Positions 1 to 6,514 of a DNA stretch of 9,973 nucleotides are shown one piece after another. The notes under the pieces were generated by a model. The model was given only the letters and a program-made list of their open reading frames with translations, searched no databases and was not told where the DNA came from. Source of the stretch: Nitratifractor sp. (GTDB lineage Bacteria; Campylobacterota; Campylobacteria; Campylobacterales; Sulfurovaceae); assembly GCA_015490055.1 (NCBI GenBank), contig WFYP01000074.1, forward strand, positions 1 to 9,973, written 5' to 3'. The position numbers and the translations under genes were made by a program. Position 1 is the first letter of the stretch. Every line of letters starts with the position of its first letter.

Positions 1-66
1 ATTTACTTAAGATATGAAAAAATGAACATTTTTTTGACATTTCACTATAAATTCATAAAATTTTTA

Positions 67-72
67 TATAAT
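67..72 (+). promoter_or_regulatory. -10 promoter element for the M30 lipoprotein gene
   Basis: A perfect TATAAT lies 37 bases before the ATG at 110. A TTGACA at 34-39 matches the -35 consensus, but the 27-base gap is too long for a normal sigma-70 pair, so I rely on the -10 alone, as is usual in Campylobacterota. Transcription would start near 79. The ribosome site GGGAG at 99-103 is 6 bases before the ATG. Confidence 0.5.
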
Positions 73-109
73 AATGTTACAATACAGTACCTAAAAATGG
101 GAGTTTTTT

Positions 110-1777
110 ATGATAAAATATTTAATTTTACCACTATCTTTAATAATAGTGTCAGGATGTGGCGGTGGTGGAACTACAACTTATAGTGATAACAGCAGTA
201 ACAATAATAAGTCGAATCAACCAGTCTATAAGTCATCTAAAAATAGTTATAATATTACTGAGAATAATCAAATAGTAAAAGTATCTAACACTAAAAATTT
301 AGAACTTACCCTTAATATCGATTCTCCAAAAGATATTTATGCTATTGTTACTAGCCATTTTGATAATCAGCAAGTATCTATAAGTTCACCCAATGCTACT
401 TCTGGTGTAACTCAAGATTATAAGCAACTCTTTGAAAATAATACAACAATAGTAAATAAAACTCCTCAAAAAGTTTTAGATTTTAGAAAAAATGTATTTA
501 ATATGTTGCATAGAGATAATTTGCATAAAAAAAGCAGCATCTTAAAACATGCTAAAATTTTAACTACAAACGAAGGTGATACATTCGATTTTTGTACAAA
601 TATGGCTAATAGCGATAATAGTTGCACGCATTATGTAGAAGCAACTGCTAAAAAAGTAGAAAAAGATATACCAACAAAATTTGGCTCTAAAAATTTAGTT
701 GTTTGGGTTGAAACCGATGAACTTAATAATGGTAATATAACACAAGATATGATAAATAAATTAGCAAATAATTTTTTACAAAATAGTGATAATAGCCATT
801 ATGATGATGATATTTACGATTGGGATACAAATATTTATGGAAAAGCGTGGGGTGCTGATGCATCTAATGTAGATAGTAACTTAATAGGCGATGACAATAC
901 TATAAATATATTACTATACGATATGAACAATAATAATTTAGCTGGATACTTTTGGGCAAAAGATAACTTTAAAAGTAGTTATGTTCCAGCTTCTAATGAA
1001 AAGATAATGTTTTATGTAAATTCAAAACTTTATGCAAATGATGAGAAAGAGACTTTTACAACACTAGCTCATGAGTTTCAACATATGATTCACTTTTATC
1101 AGCGAAAAGTTTTACTTGGTTTAAATGATAGCACTTGGTTCGATGAAATGATGTCAGAGACTACAGAGGATTTATTAGCAACAAAAATTAAATATAATGG
1201 ACCTAGAAGTGTCAATTATAATAATGGTGCAGCAGGACCTATAGAGTGCACTTATTTAAGCAACAATAGAAAATATTGTGGTAGATTCCCAGGTTTTAAT
1301 AGAAATAATACTCTATCTTTAACAAATTGGAATAATACAGCAGATGATTACTCTAAAGTTAGCTCTTTTGGTACATTTTTACTAAGAAACTATGGTGGGG
1401 CTAAAGTTCTATATGATATGATGTATAGTAAAAATAGCGATGAATTAGCTGTATTAGATGCAACAGGCGAAAAGAGTTTTGAGACTTTATTAAACAAGTG
1501 GGCAGAGGGCGTAATTTTATCAGATATTGATGATTTAGATAGCTCAAAACCTAGATACAATTTTGGTGATTTTAAATATACAACTTATGGAGATATTACT
1601 TATAAATTAGGTTCTATCAACTTCTTTAATTACGACCCAAAACCTAGTATGCATAGTTCTAAAACTCTAAATAAAGATGCAAATTTATATTATAAAGTTG
1701 GAAGTAACCTTAGCGGTCAAGTAAAAATAGATGCAAATATAGAAAAAGGCGGAGATGTTATAATTATCGCTAAATAA
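110..1777 (+). CDS. M30 (hyicolysin-like) zinc metallopeptidase, lipoprotein
   Basis: Predicted 555-residue lipoprotein protease. Residues 1-17 form a short lipoprotein signal with lipobox VSGC, giving a lipidated Cys17 followed by four Gly; the mature protein would be anchored in the membrane and face the periplasm or cell surface. A low-complexity Ser/Asn linker (about 22-50) follows. The catalytic signature is HEFQH at 321-325 (His321 and His325 zinc ligands, Glu322 catalytic). WFDEMMSE at 343-350 follows, with Glu346 or Glu350 as the likely third ligand, as in HExxH...E peptidases of family M30. Two cysteine pairs have identical spacing (Cys162/Cys172 and Cys380/Cys390) and could form disulfides outside the cytoplasm. 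The protein is very rich in Asn and its DNA is more AT-rich than the genes that follow, suggesting an accessory gene. Substrate unknown. It has its own promoter and is separate from selU. Family assignment is confident; peptidase activity is inferred. Confidence 0.85.
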   Translation: MIKYLILPLSLIIVSGCGGGGTTTYSDNSSNNNKSNQPVYKSSKNSYNITENNQIVKVSNTKNLELTLNIDSPKDIYAIVTSHFDNQQVSISSPNATSGVTQDYKQLFENNTTIVNKTPQKVLDFRKNVFNMLHRDNLHKKSSILKHAKILTTNEGDTFDFCTNMANSDNSCTHYVEATAKKVEKDIPTKFGSKNLVVWVETDELNNGNITQDMINKLANNFLQNSDNSHYDDDIYDWDTNIYGKAWGADASNVDSNLIGDDNTINILLYDMNNNNLAGYFWAKDNFKSSYVPASNEKIMFYVNSKLYANDEKETFTTLAHEFQHMIHFYQRKVLLGLNDSTWFDEMMSETTEDLLATKIKYNGPRSVNYNNGAAGPIECTYLSNNRKYCGRFPGFNRNNTLSLTNWNNTADDYSKVSSFGTFLLRNYGGAKVLYDMMYSKNSDELAVLDATGEKSFETLLNKWAEGVILSDIDDLDSSKPRYNFGDFKYTTYGDITYKLGSINFFNYDPKPSMHSSKTLNKDANLYYKVGSNLSGQVKIDANIEKGGDVIIIAK

Positions 1778-1787
1778 TGATATTTAA

Positions 1788-1795
1788 GCTATAAT
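1788..1795 (+). promoter_or_regulatory. -10 promoter element for selU
   Basis: GCTATAAT matches the Campylobacterota extended -10 pattern gnTAnaAT exactly and lies 38 bases before the selU ATG, just after the M30 stop codon. Transcription would start near 1802, giving a leader of about 32 bases. That leader contains the ribosome site AAAAGG (1821-1826) and the left arm of the hairpin at 1825-1847. Confidence 0.65.
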
Positions 1796-1824
1796 TCCGA
1801 AATGAAAATAGTTTATAAACAAAA

Positions 1825-1847
1825 GGCAGCTTTATGAATAAGCTGCC
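1825..1847 (+). repeat. Perfect 8-bp inverted repeat enclosing the selU start codon
   Basis: The left arm GGCAGCTT (1825-1832) and right arm AAGCTGCC (1840-1847) are perfect reverse complements separated by 7 bases that contain the ATG (1834-1836). In the mRNA this would be a hairpin with the start codon in the loop and the GG of the AAAAGG ribosome site paired in the stem. No U-run follows, so it does not look like a terminator. It may be a translation-control element; this role is inferred. Confidence 0.6.
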
Positions 1848-2925
1848 ATTAACCAACAACTTCCATAATATTGTACTAAACAATACCCCACTACTAGATG
1901 TAAGAGCTCCTATAGAGTATGAAAAGGGGGCTTTTTTAAATACTACTAACATTCCCATAATGACAAACGAAGAGCGACACTTAATTGGTATTCGCTATAA
2001 AGAGAGCGGAAACGAAGAGGCTGTAAAGCTTGGAGCCGAGCTTATAGATGGCAAGCCAAGGGCAGAGAGAACACAGGCTTGGCTAGAGTTTTTTAAGGCT
2101 AATCCAAATGGCTACCTGTACTGCTTTCGTGGTGGGCAACGCTCTCAAATTACACAAGAGTGGCTAGCCGAAGCTGGGCTTGTTGTTCCACGCCTAGAGG
2201 GCGGATATAAAGCTTTTAGAAACTATTTAATCGAGCAAAGTGAAAAAATTACAAAAGAGCAAAATTTTGTAATATTAGGTGGTAGAACAGGTAGTGGCAA
2301 GACAATTTTGCTAAATAAGTTAGAAAATAGTATAGATTTAGAGGGCTTAGCAAACCACAGAGGCTCTAGCTTTGGGCGTTTTGTTACACCTCAGCCAACA
2401 CCTATAAATTTTGAAAACAATTTAGCGTATGAATTAATTAAAAAAGAGCACAAAGGCTACAAATATATTGTTGTAGAGGATGAGAGCCGAAATATTGGGG
2501 CAAATACAATACCAAAAACTCTGTTTGAAAACTATAGAGAGGGTGCAAAACGCGTTATTTTAGAAACGCCGATAGATGAAAGAGTAGAGATTACTTACGA
2601 TGAGTATGTAACAGAGGCACTAAAGAGTTACGAAGAGCATTATGGGGTAGAGAGAGCCTTAGATACTTGGTTTAAAGATGTACACGCCTCTTTGGAGAGA
2701 ATACAAAAACGCTTAGGGCTAGAGATTTACAAGCAGATAAACAATATGTTTGAAACTGCCCATAAAAACAGCAACCCACAAGAGCATAAAGTCTGGATTA
2801 AACTATTAATGCAAAAATACTACGACCCAATGTACGATTACCAAATTGCCAAAAACCCAAGCCCAATCGCCTTTAAAGGCAATGAGAGCGAAGTTTTAGA
2901 GTTCTTGCAGAGCATTAGCAATTAA
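1834..2925 (+). CDS. mnmH: tRNA 2-selenouridine synthase (MnmH/SelU)
   Basis: A 363-residue cytosolic enzyme, the same size as E. coli YbbB/SelU. It replaces sulfur with selenium in 2-thiouridine at wobble position 34 of the Lys, Glu and Gln tRNAs, through a geranylated intermediate, using selenophosphate from SelD. The N-terminal rhodanese domain (about 10-130) begins with LDVRAPIEYEKGAF and holds the active-site Cys97 in YCFRGGQRS. The C-terminal P-loop domain has Walker A GGRTGSGKT at 149-157, the family motif GLANHRGSSFG at 171-181 and an acidic VEDESRNIG at 214-222. All key residues are present. The start at 1834 is set by AAAAGG seven bases upstream, but that site lies partly inside a hairpin. 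The 3' end overlaps the converging aminotransferase gene by 30 bp. The gene implies that the host uses selenium; selD is not in this window. Confidence 0.96.
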   Translation: MNKLPLTNNFHNIVLNNTPLLDVRAPIEYEKGAFLNTTNIPIMTNEERHLIGIRYKESGNEEAVKLGAELIDGKPRAERTQAWLEFFKANPNGYLYCFRGGQRSQITQEWLAEAGLVVPRLEGGYKAFRNYLIEQSEKITKEQNFVILGGRTGSGKTILLNKLENSIDLEGLANHRGSSFGRFVTPQPTPINFENNLAYELIKKEHKGYKYIVVEDESRNIGANTIPKTLFENYREGAKRVILETPIDERVEITYDEYVTEALKSYEEHYGVERALDTWFKDVHASLERIQKRLGLEIYKQINNMFETAHKNSNPQEHKVWIKLLMQKYYDPMYDYQIAKNPSPIAFKGNESEVLEFLQSISN

Positions 2926-4005
2926 ACTTATCCCCTTTGATATTTGCTCTTGGGTGCTATTGGTATAGTTAAATCTAATTTCGCTTCTATTTTCACTATC
3001 ACCGTAAAACTCGCCACCTGGTACAAACACAACACCATTTTGCATAGCCCTATCTAATAGTTTATATACATCAATATCTGTTTTAACATATACAAACATC
3101 CCGCCTTTTGGTTTTATATATTTAAACTCTGGTATTTTCTTATCTAGCTCTTGTGTAAAAAACTCCATTTTACTCTTGTAACTATTTCGTATGCTTTGTA
3201 AATGCTCATCGTACAGTTTTGGCTTTGATAAAAAGCACGATATAATCTCTTGAGATAGCATATTTGTATGCAAATCCATCACCTCTTTGTATGCTAGTAG
3301 TGGCTTTAGTAACTCTCTACTAGCTCTAATCCACCCTACCCTTAATGCTGGAGCTAAAGTTTTAGAAAATGAGCCTAAGTGGTAGCTACTGTTTGGTATT
3401 TTGGAGCTAATAGATGGTATAAATTTTTCAAAATATAGCTCGCTATATGGAGCATCTTCTACTAAAATTGCATTATGCTTTTTTATTGTCTCGGCTACCA
3501 TATCTCTACACTCTTGACTATAGCTTATGCCAGTTGGATTTTGAAAATCTGGGATTAGATAAGCAAGTTTAGTATTTGCAACACTTTGCTTAAAGCTGTT
3601 TAACTCTATACCATTTTTTTTTAATTCCACCGCTTCTGTTTTTATACCATTTAAAGTAAATAGATTCATAGCCCCTAAGTAAGATGGTGCCTCTACGGTA
3701 ATATTTTTGCTTTTTATTGACCTAAGTATTACATCTAAAGCTTGCTGTGAACCTGAAGTTATTAATATCTCTTCCGGACTTGTTTTAAAGCCTCTTTTAG
3801 TGTAGCTTTGAGCGATTAACTCTCGCAGACTCTCTAAACCAGAAGATTTAGCATACTGTAAAACTTTCGCACTTTGCAATACACTATTTGCACAATCTCT
3901 AATGCCCTCTAGTGGAAACAGTTTTTCATCTGGTAAGCCACCAGCGAACGATATTGTATTGCTATTTGTGTGTTCTAATATCTCTCTTATGAATGAGCGT
4001 TTCAT
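2896..4005 (-). CDS. PLP-dependent aminotransferase, fold type I, LysN/MocR-like
   Basis: A 369-residue cytosolic aminotransferase of the class I/II fold, closest in pattern to 2-aminoadipate/aromatic (LysN-like) enzymes and to the catalytic half of MocR regulators, without a DNA-binding domain. Visible motifs are ISFAGGLPDEKLFP near the N terminus, SGSQQ at 84-88 for cofactor phosphate, DFQNPTG with Asn156, VEDAPY with Asp184 (pyridine nitrogen) and Tyr187, GSFSK with Lys215 forming the internal aldimine, Arg222, and Arg344 in EIRFNYT for the substrate carboxylate. The true amino substrate cannot be read from sequence. I start at the ATG at 4005-4003 because AAAGGA (4016-4011) lies five bases before it. 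An in-frame ATG at 4026 would add seven residues but lies upstream of the probable transcription start. It is divergent from an AraC-type regulator that may control it. Confidence 0.9.
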   Translation of the reverse strand: MKRSFIREILEHTNSNTISFAGGLPDEKLFPLEGIRDCANSVLQSAKVLQYAKSSGLESLRELIAQSYTKRGFKTSPEEILITSGSQQALDVILRSIKSKNITVEAPSYLGAMNLFTLNGIKTEAVELKKNGIELNSFKQSVANTKLAYLIPDFQNPTGISYSQECRDMVAETIKKHNAILVEDAPYSELYFEKFIPSISSKIPNSSYHLGSFSKTLAPALRVGWIRASRELLKPLLAYKEVMDLHTNMLSQEIISCFLSKPKLYDEHLQSIRNSYKSKMEFFTQELDKKIPEFKYIKPKGGMFVYVKTDIDVYKLLDRAMQNGVVFVPGGEFYGDSENRSEIRFNYTNSTQEQISKGISLIANALQEL

Positions 4006-4010
4006 ACAAA

Positions 4011-4016
4011 TCCTTT
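4011..4016 (-). promoter_or_regulatory. Ribosome binding site choosing the aminotransferase start
   Basis: On the minus strand AAAGGA precedes the ATG at 4005-4003 by five bases. The same arrangement precedes the DUF302 and msrAB genes here. It argues against the longer form starting at 4026, which has no comparable site and falls inside the -10 box. Confidence 0.75.
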
Positions 4017-4026
4017 TTTTGCTCAT

Positions 4027-4034
4027 ATTTTAGC
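4027..4034 (-). promoter_or_regulatory. -10 promoter element for the aminotransferase gene
   Basis: The minus strand reads GCTAAAAT here, a full match to gnTAnaAT. Transcription would start near 4020, leaving a leader of about 15 bases that carries the AAAGGA ribosome site. This placement excludes the ATG at 4026 as start. Confidence 0.5.
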
Positions 4035-4037
4035 TAT

Positions 4038-4071
4038 TTGTACAATATTAATCTTTACTTATATTGTGTAA
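4038..4071. repeat. Imperfect inverted repeat between divergent promoters (candidate operator)
   Basis: TTGTACAATAT (4038-4048) and ATATTGTGTAA (4061-4071) are inverted copies matching at 9 of 11 positions with a 12-base spacer. The first half contains the perfect palindrome TTGTACAA. The element lies just upstream of the aminotransferase -10 and about 30 bp upstream of the AraC -10, a suitable place for a site shared by both promoters. A role for the neighbouring AraC protein is inferred. Confidence 0.35.
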
Positions 4072-4100
4072 AATATTATCTAAAATTGTTAATTTTATAT

Positions 4101-4108
4101 GCTATAAT
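4101..4108 (+). promoter_or_regulatory. -10 promoter element for the AraC regulator (leaderless)
   Basis: GCTATAAT matches gnTAnaAT exactly and ends only 7 bases before the ATG at 4116, so transcription should begin at or within a base or two of the start codon. No Shine-Dalgarno sequence lies between them. A perfect 7-bp inverted repeat (TAAAATT 4081-4087, AATTTTA 4091-4097) sits immediately upstream and could be an autoregulatory site. Confidence 0.6.
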
Positions 4109-4115
4109 TGTTATT

Positions 4116-4979
4116 ATGAAAAAAGATACTATAATCGAACACAGTAAAATTGCCAATAGAGTGATGTACTATATCTACAGACATATCGATACAGAGATAA
4201 ATATAGATGAGTTAGCAAAAGAGCTTGCGGTTAGTAAGTTTCATCTACATAAAATTTTTAAAGAGCAGATGGGTGCTAATATTTATGAGAGCATTAAATC
4301 CATACGCTTACAGAAGGCTGCAAACCTTTTAATAACCAATCAAAACTCTACAATAACACAAATTGCCTCTATGTGTGGGTATAGTTCGCAAAGTTCGTTT
4401 ATTCGTGTATTTAAAGAGCGTTTTGGCTATACACCGACACAGTGGAGAAAGGGCAGATATTTAAAGTACTCTAGCAATATTTTAAAACAAGAGCCAATTA
4501 GCTATAAAAGCTTTGAAGAGATAGAGCCAGAAATTGTAAAAATTGCAGATATAAAAGCTTACTATATCAGGCACAAAGGCTATGATAAATCTATTAAAAC
4601 TATTTGGCAAAAGCTTCAAGCTTGGTGTTATAGCAACGATTTAAAAGAGTATAAGCAGATAGCAATTTATCACGATAACCCAATTATTACACCTTTAAAT
4701 GATTGTAGTTATATTGCAGCAATTAATACAGATAAAAAAGTAAAAAGTAGTTCGCTGGCTGAATTTAAAATTCCGGCAGGTCTTTATGCTAAATTTAGCG
4801 TATCTGGAGAGTATGGAGATATTTTAAAATTTATACAGTGGGTTTACCACTCATGGCTTCCTAAATCGGGCTACGAAACTACGCCTATGCCTTCGTTTAG
4901 CACTTTTAGAAAAAACCACTTTTTAAGTGCAGATAGTCGCTTTGAAATTGAGTACTATCTGCCTATAACATTTGCTTAA
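4116..4979 (+). CDS. AraC-family regulator with GyrI-like effector domain
   Basis: A 287-residue transcription factor. Residues about 10-112 are the AraC/XylS DNA-binding domain with two helix-turn-helix units, about 27-48 (INIDELAKELAVSKFHLHKIF) and about 76-100, ending in the family pattern GYSSQSSFIRVFKERFGYTPTQWR. Residues about 136-286 are a GyrI-like small-molecule-binding domain (SoxS/Rob-associated type), ending FEIEYYLPI with Glu279 in the pocket position typical of the fold. Such regulators often respond to amphipathic or cationic compounds; the ligand here is unknown. The start is ATG 4116 because family homology begins within a few residues of it; the longer frame back to 3993 runs into the aminotransferase gene and upstream of the promoter. 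Likely targets are its own promoter and the divergent aminotransferase. Its stop overlaps that of the DUF302 gene. Confidence 0.9.
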   Translation: MKKDTIIEHSKIANRVMYYIYRHIDTEINIDELAKELAVSKFHLHKIFKEQMGANIYESIKSIRLQKAANLLITNQNSTITQIASMCGYSSQSSFIRVFKERFGYTPTQWRKGRYLKYSSNILKQEPISYKSFEEIEPEIVKIADIKAYYIRHKGYDKSIKTIWQKLQAWCYSNDLKEYKQIAIYHDNPIITPLNDCSYIAAINTDKKVKSSSLAEFKIPAGLYAKFSVSGEYGDILKFIQWVYHSWLPKSGYETTPMPSFSTFRKNHFLSADSRFEIEYYLPITFA

Positions 4980-5557
4980 AACTCTCCAGTAGCTGCTTTA
5001 TCCATCATAGTGTAAATTATATTTTTTACTTTATTACCATATTTTAGCATATTCTCTGGCAGTGGTTTTCCACCGTGAATCATCATATCTAAATCTAGTG
5101 TATATAGCCACAGTTGCCCTTTTTCATCTTCCATAATAACAATACGGCACGGCAGGTATGCACCATAAGCCATAGAGTATTTAACCATCTCTATTGCAAT
5201 CATAGGGCTACAGTACGAAAGTACTCTTACATATCTCTGCTTTTTGCCTGTTCTTGCCTCTACCTCTTTTGATAGTGGCAAATCTCCAACTGGTTTAATG
5301 CCCATTTCGGTTGCAACACTATTTAGAGACTCTACTAACTCATCTGGGCTAATGCCTTTGGCTACTTTTACTTTACGAACAGTTGCTTTTGCAATATCGC
5401 CAGTCTCTAACAAAACTTTACCCATATGAGAGTAAACATCTTTAGCTTTTGGGTCTAGCTTTGTAATTGCCCCTACATTAAATGCACTAAATGCATAAAT
5501 AACAGCTACTACAGCAACTGCACCTATAATCATTAGAATAGCTTTGATTGCTTTCAT
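4976..5557 (-). CDS. DUF302 protein with N-terminal membrane anchor
   Basis: A 193-residue protein of unknown function. Residues about 5-25 form one hydrophobic segment with no signal-peptidase or lipobox site, so it is probably anchored in the inner membrane with the rest in the periplasm. The C-terminal region (about 110-168) fits DUF302, including LSYCSPMIAIEMV and YLPCRIVIMEDEKGQLWLYTLDLD. Two cysteines, Cys116 (YCSP) and Cys137 (LPCR), are the only ones and could form a disulfide or bind a ligand. The gene has its own ribosome site (AAAGGA, 5568-5563) and probable promoter. Its last 4 bases overlap the end of the AraC regulator on the other strand. The upstream 26-bp inverted repeat suggests it is regulated. 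Confidence 0.8.
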   Translation of the reverse strand: MKAIKAILMIIGAVAVVAVIYAFSAFNVGAITKLDPKAKDVYSHMGKVLLETGDIAKATVRKVKVAKGISPDELVESLNSVATEMGIKPVGDLPLSKEVEARTGKKQRYVRVLSYCSPMIAIEMVKYSMAYGAYLPCRIVIMEDEKGQLWLYTLDLDMMIHGGKPLPENMLKYGNKVKNIIYTMMDKAATGEF

Positions 5558-5588
5558 ATTAATCCTTTAGTATAATTTATATATTTAA

Positions 5589-5596
5589 ATTGTATC
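5589..5596 (-). promoter_or_regulatory. -10 promoter element for the DUF302 gene
   Basis: The minus strand reads GATACAAT, which fits gnTAnaAT. Transcription would start near 5582, about 25 bases before the ATG at 5557. A TATACT at 5574-5569 is too close to the ribosome site to be useful. Confidence 0.4.
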
Positions 5597-5603
5597 AAGT
5601 TAT

Positions 5604-5629
5604 TAGATAATATAATTATTTATTATCTA
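5604..5629. repeat. Perfect 9-bp inverted repeat upstream of DUF302 (candidate operator)
   Basis: TAGATAATA (5604-5612) and TATTATCTA (5621-5629) are perfect inverted copies with an 8-base AT spacer. The site covers roughly -22 to -47 of the proposed DUF302 promoter. The GATAAT and ATTATC cores resemble halves of a Fur box, but the 22-base span from GATAAT to ATTATC does not fit the classical 19-base box. The rest of the 160-base gap 5558-5717 is AT-rich, with a smaller palindrome TTACTT-T-AAGTAA at 5656-5668 and no gene or clear terminator. Confidence 0.45.
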
Positions 5630-5717
5630 TAAATATATAATTTTATCTCTTTTTGTTACTTTAAGTAATTAATAATGATATATTTGATTAGTTATATTTA
5701 TCTTCTTTTGGGAAGCA

Positions 5718-6500
5718 TTAACTTAGATTTATCTTAGTAGCTTTTAACTCTATCAATTCTCCAACTGATAAGTTATTATTTTCTATCTTAATTAACTGCC
5801 CATTTATTAAAACTATTGCTTTGTTATTAACTATCTCTATAACTTCGCCTAGTAGTTTTAGGTTCTCTTGAGGCTTTAACTCTTTTGATATTGGTACATC
5901 TTTTACGATTTTACCAGCGTTAAGCTCTACTACCCTGTTGGCTAATTTAAAAATCTCTGCTCTATCGTGTGTAACCATTATTGTTGTTAAGTTAAACTCT
6001 TTGTGAACTTTTGCAATTTCTGCTTGTAGAGTGTTTCGCATTTTCCAATCTAGGGCAGATAGTGGCTCATCTAGTAGTAGAATTTTTGGGCGTTTCATTA
6101 GGGCTCTGCACAATGCAACTCGCTGTTTTTGCCCACCACTTAATTGGCTTGGGTATTGCTTTTTTATATTTATAAGTTCAGTAAGTTCTAGTAGTCTATT
6201 AGCCAGCTCTGTATCTCTATTTACAAATAGTAAGTTTTGCTCTACGCTCATATTACTAAAGAGTGCATAGTCTTGAAAAACCATTCCAATCTCTCGCTTC
6301 TGTGGTGGTAGGTTTTGCCAATTTTTGCCATATACTTCGATAGTACCTTTAGCCTCTTCTAATCCAGCAAGTACTCTAAGTAGAGTTGTTTTACCGCTAC
6401 CACTAGCACCACTTAGGGCAATAAATTCGCCCTGCTCTATGCCAAGCTTAACATTTAACTCTACAGTGCCTAAGTTTTTAGAAATATCTAGCTTTATCAC
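5718..6500 (-). CDS. modC: Molybdate-type ABC transporter ATPase (ModC-like)
   Basis: A 260-residue ABC ATPase that would power uptake of molybdate or tungstate through a ModB-type permease. It has Walker A GASGSGKT at 31-38, Q-loop Gln76 in VFQDYALF, signature LSGGQKQRV at 120-128, Walker B LLLDEP at 141-146 and the switch His178 in VTHD, so it looks catalytically complete. Residues about 215-260 could be a short Mop/TOBE-like regulatory tail; E. coli ModC is longer (352 residues) with a full Mop region. It starts with GTG at 6500-6498, since the next in-frame ATG would delete Walker A. It is translationally coupled to ppnP 12 bases upstream. No modA or modB is in the window, so the partner permease must lie elsewhere. 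ModC is the best match, but the substrate is not certain from the ATPase alone. Confidence 0.8.
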   Translation of the reverse strand: MIKLDISKNLGTVELNVKLGIEQGEFIALSGASGSGKTTLLRVLAGLEEAKGTIEVYGKNWQNLPPQKREIGMVFQDYALFSNMSVEQNLLFVNRDTELANRLLELTELINIKKQYPSQLSGGQKQRVALCRALMKRPKILLLDEPLSALDWKMRNTLQAEIAKVHKEFNLTTIMVTHDRAEIFKLANRVVELNAGKIVKDVPISKELKPQENLKLLGEVIEIVNNKAIVLINGQLIKIENNNLSVGELIELKATKINLS

Positions 6501-6509
6501 GCCTTATAG

Positions 6510-6514
6510 CTCCT
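6510..6514 (-). promoter_or_regulatory. Ribosome site of modC overlapping the ppnP stop codon
   Basis: On the minus strand AGGAG (6514-6510) lies 9 bases before the modC GTG, and the ppnP stop TAG (6515-6513) shares its first three bases. This overlap indicates translational coupling and supports the GTG start. Confidence 0.65.

Noticed and set aside
34..72. Classical sigma-70 promoter combining TTGACA (34-39) with TATAAT (67-72)
   Set aside because: The 27-base spacing is about 10 bases too long; only the -10 is kept.
4006..4026. Seven-residue N-terminal extension of the aminotransferase starting at 4026
   Set aside because: The AAAGGA ribosome site lies inside this extension, five bases before ATG 4005, and the likely -10 box overlaps the upstream ATG.
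3993..4115. Longer N terminus (41 residues) for the AraC regulator
   Set aside because: It overlaps the start of the aminotransferase gene, precedes the probable promoter, shows no family similarity, and the homology begins just after ATG 4116.
5244..5429. Plus-strand frame opposite the DUF302 gene, and similar ones opposite modC (6031-6270, 6325-6516), ppnP (6544-6780) and selU (1770-1958, minus)
   Set aside because: They lie wholly or mostly opposite well-supported genes, lack ribosome sites and recognisable motifs, and have the composition expected of shadow frames.
5701..5717. Terminator after modC
   Set aside because: On the minus strand only a 4-bp CTTC/GAAG stem follows the stop, without a U-run.
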